Source: Granulicatella adiacens (lineage in GTDB: Bacteria; Bacillota; Bacilli; Lactobacillales; Aerococcaceae). Taken from it: 50,033 nt of DNA. Position numbers and translations under genes: made by a program. The notes below the pieces were generated by a model. It had not been told where the DNA came from and did no database searches. It saw only the letters and a program-made list of their open reading frames with translations. Where the stretch lies: assembly GCA_018364485.1 (NCBI GenBank), contig JAGZLX010000005.1, forward strand, positions 1-50,033, in the 5' to 3' direction. Positions 17,952 to 26,152 of this stretch are shown piece by piece (within the stretch, counting starts at the first letter, position 1; each line of letters starts with the position of its first letter).

Positions 17952-18773
17952 ATGACAAAATTTATTGAATCACCAGCGGTAAAAAAATTATGTGAGCTAA
18001 CAAAAGAATCGTACTTACGTTACTGGGATGAACGTAATGGCGGGAACGTATCCGTACGTTTAGAAGCGAGTGAAGTAGAAGCATATGAAGATGTGAAGGA
18101 AGTGAAACGTGTCCTCGACTTAGGGTTCGACGCTTCCACACTTGCGGGCTACTATTACTTAGTAACCGGTACGGGCCGTTACTTCAGAAACGTTACAAAC
18201 CAACCGCTTCTTGATTTAGGCTTAGTTCGTATTTCAGAAGACGGACAAAAAGCAGAATTGCTATGGGGATTCGAAGATGGTGGAAAACCAACCTCAGAAT
18301 TCGCGAGCCACTTAATGAGCCACATCGAACGACTCAAAGTGAATCCAAATCATAAAGTGGTCTTCCATTGTCACCCAACAAACTTAATCGCGTTAAGCTT
18401 CACACAACCATTAGACGAACGTCATTTATCAAGACTTCTTTGGAAAATGCAAGCTGAATCGATTGTGGTCTTCCCAGAAGGGATTGGTGTGATTCCTTAT
18501 ATGACTCCTGGAACAAACACCATTGGGGAAGCAACAGCTGCGAAAATGGCTGAATTTAGAGCTGTGATTTGGCCACATCATGGATTATTTGCATCAGGCG
18601 ATACTTTGGATGAAACATATGGTTTAATCGAAGTGATTGAGAAAGCAGCGATGATTTATTCTCAAGTAGGCGCTCAAGGCGGAAAAATCCTACAAGAAAT
18701 TACAGATGTGCAATTACAAGAAATTGCGGAATACTTTAACATGACTCCGCACGAAGGGTTCTTAGACGTTTAA
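17952..18773 (+). CDS. rhaD: Rhamnulose-1-phosphate aldolase
   Basis: This zinc-dependent class II aldolase cleaves rhamnulose 1-phosphate to dihydroxyacetone phosphate and lactaldehyde. The 273 residues include the zinc ligands in HCHPTN (near 139-144) and PHHGLFASGD (near 211), the active-site glutamate in GGKPTSEFASHL, and the N-terminal RNGGNVSVR. The length matches E. coli RhaD. No rhaA, rhaB, rhaM or rhamnose transporter lies nearby, so the gene is an orphan here. It may serve another ketose 1-phosphate. Confidence 0.88.
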   Translation: MTKFIESPAVKKLCELTKESYLRYWDERNGGNVSVRLEASEVEAYEDVKEVKRVLDLGFDASTLAGYYYLVTGTGRYFRNVTNQPLLDLGLVRISEDGQKAELLWGFEDGGKPTSEFASHLMSHIERLKVNPNHKVVFHCHPTNLIALSFTQPLDERHLSRLLWKMQAESIVVFPEGIGVIPYMTPGTNTIGEATAAKMAEFRAVIWPHHGLFASGDTLDETYGLIEVIEKAAMIYSQVGAQGGKILQEITDVQLQEIAEYFNMTPHEGFLDV

Positions 18774-18790
18774 TAGACGAATCGTTTATA

Positions 18791-18817
18791 GGGCAAGCTG
18801 AAAAGGCTTGTCCTTTT
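18791..18817 (+). terminator. Intrinsic terminator after rhaD
   Basis: GGGCAAGCT (18791-18799) pairs with GGCTTGTCC (18805-18813) with a G-U pair, then six Ts. Confidence 0.85.
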
Positions 18818-18914
18818 TTGCATTTTCACAGCCCTCAAGTCGCCAATCATGTACATTACCCAAGAACTGTTGTAAAATAAAGTGGTAACTACAATAAAAA
18901 AGGGGTATCGATAG

Positions 18915-20405
18915 ATGAACTCAATTTACAATGATGATAGTTTAACGCTACATACAGACCTATATCAAATTAATATGATGAAAACCTACTGGGAAACAGG
19001 CGTTTATGAGAAAAAAGCAATTTTCGAAGCGTATTTCAGAAAATTACCATTTGAAAATGGATATGCGATTTTTGCTGGACTAGAACGCATCGTCCGTTAC
19101 ATTGAACAATTACGTTTCTCAAAAACGGATATTGACTATTTACGTGGACTTGGACATTATCCAGAAGAATTCTTAACATACTTAGAAAACTTCGAATTCA
19201 AAGGAAGCATCCGCTCAGCAGTAGAAGGAGAACTCGTTTTCGCGAACGAACCTCTTGTGCAAGTAGAAGGAACGCTTGCGGAATGCCAATTAATTGAAAC
19301 AGCCTTATTAAATATCGTCAACTTCCAAACACTTATCGCAACCAAAGCGAGCCGTGTACGTATGGTTTCAGGAGACGATCCAGTATTAGAATTCGGAACT
19401 CGTCGCGCTCAAGAATTAGATGCGGCAATTTGGGGAACACGTGCAGCGTACATCGGTGGATGTGATGCGACAAGTAACGTTCGTGCCGGCAAGATGTTTG
19501 GCATTCCAGTTTCTGGGACACATGCCCACGCATTAGTACAAGCGTACCGTGATGACTACAAAGCGTTTAAAGCCTATGCTGAGAGTCACCGTGACTGCGT
19601 GTTCTTAGTGGATACGTATGATATCTTGAAATCTGGTGTTCCAAATGCTATTCGTGTAGCTAAAGAATTCGGCGACAAGATTAATTTCTTAGGCGTTCGT
19701 ATCGACAGTGGTGACATGGCTTATATGTCGAAAAAAGTTCGTCAACAATTAGACGAAGCTGGATTTACAAAAGCTAAAATTTACGCGTCAAGTGACCTTG
19801 ATGAAAAAACAATCCTCAACTTGAAGATGCAAGGTGCCAAAATCGACGTTTGGGGAATCGGTACTCGTTTAATTACAGCATATGACCAACCAGCGCTTGG
19901 CTGTGTGTATAAACTTGTAAGTATCGAAGACGAAAACGGCGTAATGGTGGATACAATGAAGATTTCAAACAATGCGGAAAAAGTATCAACACCTGGTAAG
20001 AAACAAGTATGGCGTATTACACGTAACTCAGATGGCAAGTCTGAAGGGGACTACATTGCATTATGGGATGAACGTCCAGATCAATTAGATGAACTCTTTA
20101 TGTTCCATCCAGTCTACACTTATATCAATAAAACAGTGACAGACTTTACTGCGCGTCCAATTTTACAACCGATTTTCAATAACGGAAAATTAGTGTATGA
20201 ATTGCCAAAACTTCAAGAGATTAAAGCATACAAAAACGAGCAAATCGAAGCGCTATGGGAAGAATACAAACGTATCTTGAACCCAGAGCAATATCCAGTC
20301 GACCTCTCTCAAAAGACATACGACCAAAAATTGGCAAGTATCGCGGAAATCAGAGAAGAAGTGCGTCTTAAATCAGAACAGTTGGCTAAGGAAAACGCAA
20401 AGTAA
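18915..20405 (+). CDS. pncB: Nicotinate phosphoribosyltransferase
   Basis: Makes nicotinate mononucleotide from nicotinate and PRPP, the entry step of NAD salvage. The 496 residues begin with the substrate-binding block LHTDLYQINMMKTYWE and contain the family's GTRRAQ and SGTHAHALVQAY motifs (the latter near 196-208). A phosphate-binding region GIGTRLIT follows. nadE starts 10 bp downstream, so the first and last steps of the salvage route are co-transcribed; nadD is not in the window. The ATG is preceded by AAAAAGGGG. Confidence 0.95.
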   Translation: MNSIYNDDSLTLHTDLYQINMMKTYWETGVYEKKAIFEAYFRKLPFENGYAIFAGLERIVRYIEQLRFSKTDIDYLRGLGHYPEEFLTYLENFEFKGSIRSAVEGELVFANEPLVQVEGTLAECQLIETALLNIVNFQTLIATKASRVRMVSGDDPVLEFGTRRAQELDAAIWGTRAAYIGGCDATSNVRAGKMFGIPVSGTHAHALVQAYRDDYKAFKAYAESHRDCVFLVDTYDILKSGVPNAIRVAKEFGDKINFLGVRIDSGDMAYMSKKVRQQLDEAGFTKAKIYASSDLDEKTILNLKMQGAKIDVWGIGTRLITAYDQPALGCVYKLVSIEDENGVMVDTMKISNNAEKVSTPGKKQVWRITRNSDGKSEGDYIALWDERPDQLDELFMFHPVYTYINKTVTDFTARPILQPIFNNGKLVYELPKLQEIKAYKNEQIEALWEEYKRILNPEQYPVDLSQKTYDQKLASIAEIREEVRLKSEQLAKENAK

Positions 20406-20415
20406 GGGGAACGTT

Positions 20416-21243
20416 ATGAGACCATTACAACAAAAAATTATCGAAACGCTTCGTGTGAAACCAGTGATTAATCCTGAAGAAGAGATCCGAAAAACCGTAG
20501 ATTTCTTAAAGGCGTATCTTGTAAAGCATCCCTTCTTGAATGGGTATGTCCTTGGGATTAGCGGCGGACAAGATTCAACGCTTGCTGGGAAACTCGCACA
20601 AATGGCGATTGATGAATTGAACGAAGAACAAGACCAAAAAGTGTATCGTTTCTATGCCGTGCGCCTTCCTTATGGCGTGCAAGCAGATGAACAAGATGCC
20701 ATGGACGCGATTGCCTTTATGAAGGCAACGGATGTTCTTCGCGTGAATGTGAAGGATGCGGTAGATGCGTCTGAACGCAGTATTGAAGCCTTAGGAATGG
20801 AAATTTCGGACTTCAATAAAGGAAATATCAAAGCGCGTGAACGTATGGTGGCTCAATATGCCATCGCAGGCCAAACGGGTTGTGCCGTTATCGGGACAGA
20901 CCATGCGGCAGAATCGGTAACAGGTTTCTATACGAAATTTGGGGACGGGGCTGCGGATATCACTCCATTATGGCGCCTGAATAAACGTCAAGGCCGTGCG
21001 ATGTTACAAGTGCTAGGTGCTCCTGAGCATTTATACTTGAAAGTTCCAACGGCAGACTTAGAAGAGGATCGTCCATCACTTCCAGACGAAGTAGCGCTAG
21101 GGGTTACTTACGAAGAGATTGATGATTATCTCGAAGGAAAAGACATCAACGAAAAGGCAGCAGAGACAATTGAAAATTGGTATCGAAAGACAGAACATAA
21201 ACGTCACTTACCAATTACTATCTACGATGATTTCTGGAAATAA
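20416..21243 (+). CDS. nadE: NH3-dependent NAD+ synthetase
   Basis: Converts nicotinate adenine dinucleotide to NAD using ammonia. The 275-residue enzyme has the PP-loop GISGGQDSTLAGK (near 46-58), the loop GTDHAAESVTGFYTKFGDGA, and a final KRHLPITIYDDFWK block typical of the short form that lacks a glutaminase domain. Coupled to pncB with a 10-bp gap and followed by a terminator. Confidence 0.96.
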   Translation: MRPLQQKIIETLRVKPVINPEEEIRKTVDFLKAYLVKHPFLNGYVLGISGGQDSTLAGKLAQMAIDELNEEQDQKVYRFYAVRLPYGVQADEQDAMDAIAFMKATDVLRVNVKDAVDASERSIEALGMEISDFNKGNIKARERMVAQYAIAGQTGCAVIGTDHAAESVTGFYTKFGDGAADITPLWRLNKRQGRAMLQVLGAPEHLYLKVPTADLEEDRPSLPDEVALGVTYEEIDDYLEGKDINEKAAETIENWYRKTEHKRHLPITIYDDFWK

Positions 21244-21250
21244 AGTTTAA

Positions 21251-21291
21251 AAGGCTATTCCTATCAGGCAACTGGTAGGGATGGCTTTTTT
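21251..21291 (+). terminator. Intrinsic terminator after nadE
   Basis: AGGCTATTCCTATCAG pairs with CTGGTAGGGATGGCT through mostly Watson-Crick and G-U pairs around a 4-nt loop, followed by six Ts (21286-21291). Confidence 0.88.
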
Positions 21292-21313
21292 GTTATTCCA
21301 AGCAAACCATCTA

Positions 21314-21341
21314 TTGAATTTCAAATTAGGAGTGCTATAAT
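21314..21341 (+). promoter_or_regulatory. Promoter of the small membrane peptide gene
   Basis: TTGAAT (21314-21319) and TATAAT (21336-21341) are 16 bp apart, and TGC gives an extended -10. It lies 52 bp before the start codon. Confidence 0.75.
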
Positions 21342-21393
21342 GAAGGTAACAATAGTCGGTTAATAGTTTTCAATTTCATTGGAGGTGGTCTTT

Positions 21394-21522
21394 ATGGACT
21401 CAGTATTACCAATGTTTCTGGGGACGTTTGCACTGATGGGAGTTGCTCTATATTTGTTCTACTGGATCATCCGATTAGCCGTAAAACATGGAGTAGAATC
21501 CCAACAAAGGAAGTCACATTAA
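21394..21522 (+). CDS. 42-residue single-span membrane peptide, unknown
   Basis: The ATG at 21394 follows GGAGGTGG by 5 bases, and the frame encodes MDSVLPMFLGTFALMGVALY followed by LFYWIIRLAVKHGVESQQRK and SH. One hydrophobic helix (about residues 5-30) precedes a charged, hydrophilic tail, so the N-terminus should face outward or into the membrane. It has its own promoter and terminator, which argues for a real gene despite its size. Function unknown. A toxin or membrane-complex accessory peptide is conceivable but unsupported. Confidence 0.75.
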   Translation: MDSVLPMFLGTFALMGVALYLFYWIIRLAVKHGVESQQRKSH

Positions 21523-21540
21523 CGGCTTCAGAAAAAAGAT

Positions 21541-21568
21541 ATAGAGGTGGCGTGCCACCTCTATTTTC
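21541..21568 (+). terminator. Terminator between the small peptide and the NUDIX gene
   Basis: ATAGAGGTGGC (21541-21551) and GCCACCTCTAT (21554-21564) are perfect complements with a 2-nt spacer, followed by TTTTC. It ends 13 bp before the NUDIX start. The stem exposes its own GAGGTGG, but the NUDIX ribosome binding site is the separate GGAGGAAG at 21571. Confidence 0.75.
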
Positions 21569-21581
21569 GTGGAGGAAGACA

Positions 21582-22067
21582 ATGAAAGAAATGAACCATT
21601 TTGGCGTGTACGGTGTTTGTGTTCGCGAGGGACGCATCCTTTGCATACGCAAGACGCGTGGACCATACCGCGGGAGATTTGATTTGCCGGGAGGAACGCC
21701 GGAAGAAGGCGAGAGTCTGGTAGAAACATTGCGACGAGAAATGTTAGAGGAGACTGGATTTCAAGTGTCTGCCATTCACCAAAATACGATTCGCGATGTA
21801 TTTGTGACTATTCCAGAAATTGCGCGCGTTCATCATGAGTTCGTGTTGTTTACCATCGATATTGAAGAAAAGAACGCTCAAACGGTAGAGGACTTCGTGA
21901 CGAGCAAAGAGAAGAACGATTCGAAGGGAATTGTGTGGGTTCCACTAGAAGAAGTGAGCGTTGAAAATGCGTCTCCACTTGTAATCGAGGCTGCACGACC
22001 AACACAGGCATTCGAGGCGAAGCATTACGAACAATGGGTGATGTACGACGAAGATTTTATGAACTAA
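21582..22067 (+). CDS. NUDIX hydrolase
   Basis: This 161-residue protein has a complete NUDIX box: GGTPEEGESLVETLRREMLE followed by ETGF (near residues 38-61), which binds the metal and cleaves nucleoside diphosphate linkages. The ATG at 21582 is 4-5 bases after GGAGGAAG. A longer frame starting at 21552 begins inside the terminator stem and was rejected. NUDIX substrates cannot be predicted from sequence. Proximity to NAD genes is suggestive but not evidence of NAD(H) pyrophosphatase activity. Confidence 0.9.
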   Translation: MKEMNHFGVYGVCVREGRILCIRKTRGPYRGRFDLPGGTPEEGESLVETLRREMLEETGFQVSAIHQNTIRDVFVTIPEIARVHHEFVLFTIDIEEKNAQTVEDFVTSKEKNDSKGIVWVPLEEVSVENASPLVIEAARPTQAFEAKHYEQWVMYDEDFMN

Positions 22068-22104
22068 AATGAATTTAGCTATTTAAAGACCTCTGAATTT
22101 TTGT

Positions 22105-22110
22105 TATAAT
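22105..22110 (+). promoter_or_regulatory. -10 element of nagB
   Basis: TATAAT preceded by TGT (extended -10). The leader before nagB also holds a small hairpin, CCCTTT (22141) with AAAGGG (22151), just upstream of the ribosome binding site. Confidence 0.6.
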
Positions 22111-22176
22111 ATAGTTAAGCAGCTGTTCATGTTTTTAGTACCCTTTTTTGAAAGGGAATTCAGGGAGGTATTGTTA

Positions 22177-22884
22177 ATGGAAGTTATTGTTGTAAAAACT
22201 CAAGAAGAAGGCGCATTAGCCGCTTTTGAGATTTTTAAACGCGCACATGGCGAAGGGGCAAAAGTGTTTGGACTAGCGACAGGCTCAAGTCCAATTGGAT
22301 TATATGAATTACTTAGAAATAGCGATTTAGATTTTTCAGATCGTATCTCAGTGAACTTAGATGAATATGTTGGATTGGCACCAACGGATGAACATAGCTA
22401 TCATTATTTCATGAAAGAGCAATTATTCGATGCAAAACCATTTAAACATAGCTATTTACCAGACGGATTGGCCGAAGATGTCGATGCAGAAGTTGTTCGC
22501 TATGAACGCATTCTTCAAGAAAATCCGGTTGACCTACAATTATTAGGAATTGGAAGTAACGCGCATATCGGATTCAACGAACCAGGTACACCGTTCACAC
22601 AACGCACACATAAGGTTCATTTAACAGAATCAACCATTGAAGCGAACAAACGCTTTTTCGAAAAAGAAGAAGATGTGCCACGCTACGCTTATTCAATGGG
22701 ATTACAATCGATTATGGATGCTAAAGAAATCGTGTTAATTGCATTCGGACCTAAGAAAATCCATGCGATTAAAGGATTAGTGGAAGGACCAATCACAGAG
22801 GAAGTTCCAGCAAGTATCCTACAAAAGCATCCAAAAGTGACAGTTATTTGTGATGAAGCAGCTGCAGCATTATTAACAAAATAA
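22177..22884 (+). CDS. nagB: Glucosamine-6-phosphate deaminase
   Basis: Converts glucosamine 6-phosphate to fructose 6-phosphate and ammonia, directing amino sugars into glycolysis. The 235-residue product begins MEVIVVKTQEEGALAAFEIF. It has FGLATGSSPIGLYELL (phosphate loop), NLDEYVGL with the catalytic aspartate, and GIGSNAHIGFNEPG. The short form lacking the allosteric C-terminus matches Gram-positive NagB. ATG 22177 is chosen over an upstream in-frame start because GGGAGG lies 8 bases before it. Confidence 0.95.
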   Translation: MEVIVVKTQEEGALAAFEIFKRAHGEGAKVFGLATGSSPIGLYELLRNSDLDFSDRISVNLDEYVGLAPTDEHSYHYFMKEQLFDAKPFKHSYLPDGLAEDVDAEVVRYERILQENPVDLQLLGIGSNAHIGFNEPGTPFTQRTHKVHLTESTIEANKRFFEKEEDVPRYAYSMGLQSIMDAKEIVLIAFGPKKIHAIKGLVEGPITEEVPASILQKHPKVTVICDEAAAALLTK

Positions 22885-22895
22885 ATATAAAGATG

Positions 22896-22927
22896 AGGCG
22901 CCTTCCGTGAAATGGAAGGCGTCTTTT
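22896..22927 (+). terminator. Intrinsic terminator after nagB
   Basis: GGCGCCTTCC (22897-22906) pairs with GGAAGGCGTC (22914-22923) with one mismatch or wobble, followed by seven Ts. Confidence 0.9.
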
Positions 22928-22949
22928 TTTGTCTTCAAAAGGAGTGAAA

Positions 22950-22983
22950 ATTAACATATATGTTAATTAACAAATATGTTAAT
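22950..22983. promoter_or_regulatory. Two overlapping tandem dyads upstream of the manganese operon
   Basis: ATTAAC-N6-GTTAAT occurs twice (22950-22967 and 22966-22983), the copies sharing two bases, so dyad centres are 16 bp apart. They lie about 53 bp before the -35 of the metal-transport promoter. The geometry suggests a cooperative repressor or activator site different from the DtxR-type boxes nearer the promoter. Confidence 0.5.
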
Positions 22984-23011
22984 ATCTAGCTTTCAAAATT
23001 TTTTCTGAAAA

Positions 23012-23069
23012 TTTTTGGGAAACCTAAAAAAGTACTTGACTAATGACGTTTTTTAGGGTAACCTAAAAA
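23012..23069 (+). promoter_or_regulatory. Promoter with two DtxR/MntR-type operators
   Basis: TTGACT (23036-23041) and TAACCT (23059-23064) are 17 bp apart. A near-perfect dyad, TTTTTAGGGTAACCTAAAAA (23050-23069), covers the -10, and an imperfect copy, TTTTTGGGAAACCTAAAAA (23012-23030), lies just upstream of the -35. TTAGG...CCTAA dyads are the known binding form of DtxR-family metalloregulators (MntR, ScaR, EfaR). Occupation of the -10 would block initiation, which predicts repression by manganese. Confidence 0.8.
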
Positions 23070-23104
23070 TTGTAGAATCTACATAATTAGAAAGGATGAA
23101 TTCA

Positions 23105-23839
23105 TTGATTACGATTAAAAATGTTGGAGTATCGTATGCGATGCAACCACATGTTTTAAAAGATTGTAATGCAACCATTGAAGGACCAACCATTACTGGG
23201 ATTATTGGGCCCAATGGTGCAGGTAAATCAACATTATTAAAAGCAATATTAGGACTTATTCAATCATCAGGAGAAATTCTGATTGATGGAGAACCCACAA
23301 AAAAAGTATTACAGAAAATCGCCTATGTCGAACAAAAAAGCCACATTGACTTTACATTTCCAATCACCATTCGTGAGTGCGTTGCTTTAGGAAGAACTGT
23401 TAAAAAGAAACCATTGCAACGTTTGACGAAAGAAGATTGGGAAAAAGTCGATGCAGCCATTGAAGAAGTTGGATTAACTGATTTAGCATCTCGCCAAATC
23501 GGCGCTCTTTCTGGTGGTCAATTCCAACGTGTACTATTAGCACGTTGCATGGTTCAAGAAGCACAATATATTTTCCTTGATGAACCATTTGTAGGGATTG
23601 ATATGCTTAGTGAGAAAGTCATTATGACAATTCTCCGTAAATGGAAAGAGGAAGGGAAGACTATTTTAATGGTCAACCATGACTTATCGAAGGTGAAAGA
23701 ATACTTTGACCATGTGATTCTTGTCAAACACGCGATTGTAGCCTCTGGAAAAACAGAAGACGTATTCATTAAGAAGTACTTAGATGATGTATACGGCGGA
23801 AGTGTTTATATTCCACAAGGAGGTGAGCAACATGCATAA
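23105..23839 (+). CDS. Manganese/iron ABC transporter, ATP-binding protein
   Basis: ATPase of a PsaABC/MntABC-type metal importer. It has Walker A GPNGAGKST (near residue 36), Q-loop VEQKS, signature LSGGQFQRV and Walker B YIFLDEPFVGID. An ATG at 23096 is part of the sequence AGAAAGGATGA, which is itself a near-perfect ribosome binding site. The TTG at 23105, eight bases further on, is therefore the better start (MITIKNVGVSY). About 244 residues. It overlaps the permease gene by 8 bases. Confidence 0.93.
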   Translation: MITIKNVGVSYAMQPHVLKDCNATIEGPTITGIIGPNGAGKSTLLKAILGLIQSSGEILIDGEPTKKVLQKIAYVEQKSHIDFTFPITIRECVALGRTVKKKPLQRLTKEDWEKVDAAIEEVGLTDLASRQIGALSGGQFQRVLLARCMVQEAQYIFLDEPFVGIDMLSEKVIMTILRKWKEEGKTILMVNHDLSKVKEYFDHVILVKHAIVASGKTEDVFIKKYLDDVYGGSVYIPQGGEQHA

Positions 23840-24665
23840 TTTCATTGAAGGGTTAATGGAATTCCATTTCCTACAAAATGCGCTTGTTTCAGCAGTCGTG
23901 ATTGGTGCGGTTGCCGGAATTTTAGGATGCTTCATCATTCTAAGAGGGATGTCATTAATGGGGGACGCTATCTCTCACGCGGTATTACCGGGTGTAGCGT
24001 TGTCGTTTATTTTAGGCATTAACTTCTTTATTGGAGCCCTCGTGTTCGGGTTATTAGCATCGTTCCTTATTGCATTTGTGAATCAAAATAGTACTATCAA
24101 AGGCGATACTGCTATCGGGATTACCTTTAGTTCGTTTTTGGCATTGGGAGTTATTTTGATTAGTGTGGCGAAGAGTTCAACAGACTTATTCCATATTTTA
24201 TTCGGGAATATTTTAGCCGTACAAGATATTGATTTACTCATTACATTGGTGGTGAGCGTGATTGTAGTCGTCGTTATTTTAGCGTATTTTAAAGAATTAC
24301 AAGTAACGAGTTTTGATCCAGTCTTTGCTCAATCTTCAGGGATGAACGTACAATTTTACCACTACTTATTGATGTTCCTCTTGGCGCTTGTATCGATTAC
24401 CGCGATGCAAAGTGTAGGGACAGTTATGATTGTGGCACTATTAATCACCCCTGCAGCAACAGCGTATTTATATTCAAATCGTCTGAAAACAATGCTGATT
24501 TTAGCCGCAACGTTTGGCTCATTGTCATCAGTGTTAGGATTGTATATTGGATATACGTTTAACATCGCTATTGGATCAACCATCGTATTAACAGCAGCAG
24601 CACTTTTTGTCGTAAGTTTTATCGTTTCACCAAAACAAAGAGAAAGAAGGAAATCTCATGAATAG
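23832..24665 (+). CDS. Manganese/iron ABC transporter, permease
   Basis: This 277-residue protein has eight or so hydrophobic segments of the ABC-3 (ZnuB/PsaC) family. The conserved stretch GDAISHAVLPGVALSFILG near residue 47 contacts the ATPase. The ATG at 23832 has GGAGGTGA seven bases before it, inside the end of the ATPase gene. The frame can be read further upstream, but no site supports that. Its stop overlaps the lipoprotein start by 8 bases, so all three genes are translationally linked. Confidence 0.93.
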   Translation: MHNFIEGLMEFHFLQNALVSAVVIGAVAGILGCFIILRGMSLMGDAISHAVLPGVALSFILGINFFIGALVFGLLASFLIAFVNQNSTIKGDTAIGITFSSFLALGVILISVAKSSTDLFHILFGNILAVQDIDLLITLVVSVIVVVVILAYFKELQVTSFDPVFAQSSGMNVQFYHYLLMFLLALVSITAMQSVGTVMIVALLITPAATAYLYSNRLKTMLILAATFGSLSSVLGLYIGYTFNIAIGSTIVLTAAALFVVSFIVSPKQRERRKSHE

Positions 24666-25593
24666 CATGAAGAAACTTTTAGTGGCGGCTCTTGTTGTAT
24701 TAGGAATTGCAGGATGCGCTACAAGTAAAGATAATAGTTCAAAGGCAGATACTGAAAAAATCAATGTGGTGACAACCAACTCTATTATTTATGATATGAC
24801 AAAAAATATCGCCGGTGATTTAGTGAACTTACATAGTATTGTTCCAGTAGGACAAGACCCACACGAGTATGAACCATTACCAGAAGATGTTCAAAAAGTT
24901 CAAAAAGCAGACTTGATTTTCTATAATGGAATCAACTTAGAAAACGGTGGGAATGCTTGGTTCACGAAGATGGTGAATAATGCCAAGAAAGAAGCCAATA
25001 AAGACTACTTTGCAGTGAGTGATGGCGTTGAAGTGATTTACTTAGAAGGCCAAAACGAAGCTGGAAAAGAAGACCCTCATGCATGGTTGAACATCGAAAA
25101 CGGAGTTATTTATGCAAAGAACATCGCGAAACAATTAATCGCAAAAGATCCAAAGAACAAAGAAACATACGAAAAGAATCTAGCAGCTTATGTTGAAAAA
25201 CTTGAAGCGTTAGATAAAGATGCTAAACAACGTATCGCGAAAATTCCTGAAGAAAAACGTTTAATCGTAACAAGTGAAGGCTGCTTCAAGTACTTCTCTA
25301 AAGCGTACGATATTAAATCAGCGTACATTTGGGAAATCAACACAGAAGAAGAAGGAACTCCAGAACAAATCACAAAATTGGTTCGTCAATTACGTGAATC
25401 AAAAGTTCCATCATTATTCGTAGAAAGTAGTGTGGATGAACGTCCAATGAAGACTGTTTCTCAAGAAACTGGTCTACCAATCTTCTCAACAATCTTCACT
25501 GACTCTATTGCAGAAGCAGGAAAAGATGGAGACAGCTACTACAGCATGATGAAATGGAACCTAGATAAAATTATCGAAGGTTTAAGCAAATAA
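24658..25593 (+). CDS. Metal-binding lipoprotein of the manganese ABC transporter (PsaA/ScaA/MntC type)
   Basis: This 311-residue surface lipoprotein has a signal peptide ending in lipobox GIAGC at residues 17-21. Cluster A-I solute-binding features include GQDPHEYEPLP and DPHAWLNIENG with metal-ligand histidines, TSEGCFKYFSKAY, and a C-terminal IFTDSIAEAGKDGDSYYSM with the ligand aspartate. No His-rich loop is present, which favours Mn2+ over Zn2+. Relatives in oral streptococci were described as adhesins. Start ATG 24658 is supported by AGAAGG at 7 bases. Confidence 0.92.
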   Translation: MNSMKKLLVAALVVLGIAGCATSKDNSSKADTEKINVVTTNSIIYDMTKNIAGDLVNLHSIVPVGQDPHEYEPLPEDVQKVQKADLIFYNGINLENGGNAWFTKMVNNAKKEANKDYFAVSDGVEVIYLEGQNEAGKEDPHAWLNIENGVIYAKNIAKQLIAKDPKNKETYEKNLAAYVEKLEALDKDAKQRIAKIPEEKRLIVTSEGCFKYFSKAYDIKSAYIWEINTEEEGTPEQITKLVRQLRESKVPSLFVESSVDERPMKTVSQETGLPIFSTIFTDSIAEAGKDGDSYYSMMKWNLDKIIEGLSK

Positions 25594-25600
25594 GAATTAG

Positions 25601-25629
25601 GAGCTCCAGGGGAAACCGGGAGCTCTTTT
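25601..25629 (+). terminator. Intrinsic terminator after the manganese operon
   Basis: GAGCTCC (25601-25607) pairs with GGAGCTC (25619-25625), with inner GGGG-CC pairing, followed by TTTTG. Confidence 0.75.
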
Positions 25630-25674
25630 GTTTTGAGTTTTGAATGAGAATAACAAACAGCGAGGTGAAGAAGA

Positions 25675-26061
25675 ATGAATAAATTTTTAAAAGTGATGTT
25701 TATCGTATTAATCATTGCGATGACAGGAGCAATGATTTTCCAAATTTTCTTTCCAGAGGTGATGGGTTCACACTCGGGATACGGAGTTGCAGTCGGTTGG
25801 CAAAGGGAAATCGGATTTTGGAATCTAGCCGTCCTTATGATTTTGATTGCTGTAAATGTGAAGTATGATTGGTTTTATTTGCGAGTGGTATTGGCAGCAC
25901 TGATGGTTGGAGGAATTGGCATTGGAACCAATCATTTGTTAACGTATTTAGCTCAGGCTTCTTCAGTAAATCTCGTTGGAGCCATTGAAAACTACCTTCT
26001 TGTTGTAGGATGGGCAGTTGGTTGGTATCTTCAAGACAAAATGGAAAAGATGAATCCGTAG
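25675..26061 (+). CDS. Four-span membrane protein, unknown
   Basis: This 128-residue protein has four hydrophobic segments (about residues 5-25, 47-62, 67-85 and 100-118) and an extracellular-looking loop with HSGYGVAVGWQREIGFWNLA after the first span. It resembles small integral membrane proteins of the DUF6790 type, but I am not certain. A GCGAGGTGAAG site precedes the ATG. No terminator separates it from the T-box region beyond a T-rich stretch at 26068-26076. Confidence 0.7.
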   Translation: MNKFLKVMFIVLIIAMTGAMIFQIFFPEVMGSHSGYGVAVGWQREIGFWNLAVLMILIAVNVKYDWFYLRVVLAALMVGGIGIGTNHLLTYLAQASSVNLVGAIENYLLVVGWAVGWYLQDKMEKMNP

Positions 26062-26097
26062 GGTTTATCTTTTTTTATGCAAATTTACACTCACTAG

Positions 26098-26126
26098 TTG
26101 ACAAGCGAAAAGAATGGGTCTAAAAT
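26098..26126 (+). promoter_or_regulatory. Promoter of the T-box transcript
   Basis: TTGACA (26098-26103) and TAAAAT (26121-26126) with a 17-bp spacer. The consensus -35 is the best in the window. The T-box leader begins within about 30 bp. Confidence 0.85.
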
Positions 26127-26152
26127 ACAAAACAACTTAAGAACATAAATTC

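Noticed and set aside
21552..21581. Earlier start for the NUDIX gene
   Set aside because: The added codons would lie within the terminator stem. The ATG at 21582 has its own good ribosome binding site.
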